A DNA stretch of 63,671 nt from Christensenella sp. UBA7862 (lineage in GTDB: Bacteria > Bacillota > Clostridia > Christensenellales > UBA1242), in contig DLSM01000010.1 of assembly GCA_002500135.1 (NCBI GenBank), positions 1-63,671 on the forward strand, written 5' to 3'. Shown here piece after piece: positions 62,793 to 63,671 of the stretch (positions within the stretch are counted from its first letter, which is position 1; each line of letters begins with the position of its first letter). The translations under genes were made by a program, and so were the position numbers. The notes under the pieces were generated by a model. That model worked only from the letters and a program-made list of their open reading frames with translations, had not been told where the DNA came from and did no database searches.

Positions 62793-63671
62793 ATGACAAA
62801 GCGTGAAAAATTTGTTTTATGGCTGAATAAATTTTATCATGTGCAGAACAAAATTACGATTTGCGTTTTGTATGTTTTGATCATGGCAATTTTGGGAGTT
62901 ATCATATATGGTGCGACACACCAACAAGCAAGTTCAACCATATCTGTGACGTATTCTAGACCCTCTTACGCTGTCACTTTTGACCCGATGGGGGGGGGGG
63001 TATCTCCCAGCCAAAAGACCGTTAAATTAGGCGATAATTACGGCGATTTGCCCGTGCCTACAAAAACTGGTTACACCTTCTTGGGCTGGCGTGGGAAAAA
63101 TTTGCTAAATCTTGCTGACCATAATGAAACATTTACAAACACATATTATATCCAGTATGCCACTGATGTCGTTTTGATTGCTGGGAAAACGTACACACTA
63201 AGTTTTGATTATACAATCAACTCTACGACAAGTTATGCTGTTGCTCCCAGTGTGGGTTGTGGGCCGAAAGGAAATTATACACACGATATTGCATATGGGA
63301 CTGTATTTCCTAATCATTTAAGCGGTCGCTCAGTTTTAACATTCACTCCGTCATCTGACGACTTGATAGACAAGCCATACCTGGCAGTTCGTTTGGCAAG
63401 GTTTGGTTCACCACAATCAATCAATGTTGACATTTTAAATATACAACTTGAACTTGGTTCAGAAGAGACTGGCTTTGAACCCTACTATGTTACCAATACA
63501 TCAAAGAACACAGTGGTGGGTAATAGAACATTGACGGCAGATTGGAACATAAATTATTATACAAGTGACTTAAATATTTACAACCCAAGCGGAGTCCAAG
63601 ACTATGCAAGTGGGACGTGCAACATAACATATGTAAGAAGCGGAACAACATATGCAAGTGGAACAGATTTG
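62793..63671 (+). CDS. Partial surface protein with InlB repeat and G-tract
   Basis: The frame is open from ATG 62793 to the window edge (293 codons, no stop), so the C-terminus is missing. SD AAAGGAG is strong. After a basic start (MTKREKFVLW) comes one membrane or uncleaved signal helix (about 22-45). An InlB B-repeat starts at about residue 62 (FDPMGGGVSP, then PTKTGYTFLGW). A jelly-roll, carbohydrate-binding-like domain (GKNLLNL to IQLELGSEETGFEPY) is inserted before the repeat resumes as NRTLTADWN. The Met-Gly-Gly-Gly codons come from an 11-G tract, where the usual repeat would read Asn-Gly-Gly-Thr. Confidence 0.85.
   Translation, partial: MTKREKFVLWLNKFYHVQNKITICVLYVLIMAILGVIIYGATHQQASSTISVTYSRPSYAVTFDPMGGGVSPSQKTVKLGDNYGDLPVPTKTGYTFLGWRGKNLLNLADHNETFTNTYYIQYATDVVLIAGKTYTLSFDYTINSTTSYAVAPSVGCGPKGNYTHDIAYGTVFPNHLSGRSVLTFTPSSDDLIDKPYLAVRLARFGSPQSINVDILNIQLELGSEETGFEPYYVTNTSKNTVVGNRTLTADWNINYYTSDLNIYNPSGVQDYASGTCNITYVRSGTTYASGTDL
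62990..63000 (+). repeat. Poly-G tract (G11) inside a surface-protein gene
   Basis: Eleven consecutive G lie about 200 bases into the coding sequence of an AT-rich gene. The present length keeps the frame open. Loss or gain of one G would shift the frame and truncate the protein. Confidence 0.85.

Overview
The window is AT-rich DNA (about one third G+C by eye) with standard-code genes, strong Shine-Dalgarno sequences on most genes, monoderm-type lipoproteins and surface proteins, sigma-70-type TTGACA/TATAAT promoters, and Bacillota housekeeping genes (mnmA, recX, acpS, mazF, lgt, a DivIVA-like gene, hisS). No outer-membrane genes were seen. I read it as chromosome of an uncultured, probably gut-associated Clostridia-like Bacillota. 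The species cannot be told from the sequence alone.

Region 1 (1-7.4 kb) looks like the right end of an integrated element. It holds a truncated gene on the minus strand, a 700-bp tandem array of thirteen 25-nt hairpins, a large cell-surface protein, a repeat-containing lipoprotein and a DUF4143-type ATPase. It ends at a displaced 3' half of a tRNA-Ile gene (7388-7432). A second, interrupted tRNA 3' end follows at 7601-7673.

Region 2 (7.8-12.5 kb) is a metal-uptake operon: a Fur/Zur-type repressor with a promoter-operator, a small Cys-rich membrane protein, substrate-binding lipoprotein, ATPase, permease, and a second lipoprotein. Two 77-bp direct repeats flank it (7204-7280 and 12562-12638). 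Region 3 (12.7-17.6 kb) is a TetR repressor divergent from two ABC ATPases and their permease, then a small membrane protein.

Region 4 (17.9-42 kb) is a surface/secretion block. It contains a Rho-like protein without a recognisable Walker A motif, a 2756-residue membrane-anchored surface protein, a MITE-like element, and a reduced type IV secretion set: VirD4/TraG coupling ATPase, two paralogous pilin-like proteins, a VirB6-like membrane protein with a long charged tail, VirB4 ATPase, and a 996-residue Lys/Glu-rich protein. No relaxase or cell-wall hydrolase is visible.

Region 5 (42-54 kb) is mostly housekeeping: mnmA, a membrane XRE protein, a YigZ-family protein, recX, acpS, mazF with a 58-residue partner gene, an RlmD-type methyltransferase, lgt, a DivIVA-like gene, an ArsP_2-type exporter and an M3 peptidase. 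Eight genes in the 42-62 kb part have no Shine-Dalgarno and start 6-7 nt after a -10 box, so they are predicted to be leaderless.

Region 6 (54.4-56.7 kb) is a small island at tRNA-Asn, whose 3' end plus terminator is duplicated 221 bp downstream. Region 7 (56.7-63.7 kb) carries GNAT, PlsC, GT8, CrtO-like, hisS, an rpiB-like gene, a lipoprotein, and the start of a surface protein containing an 11-G tract that could support phase variation.
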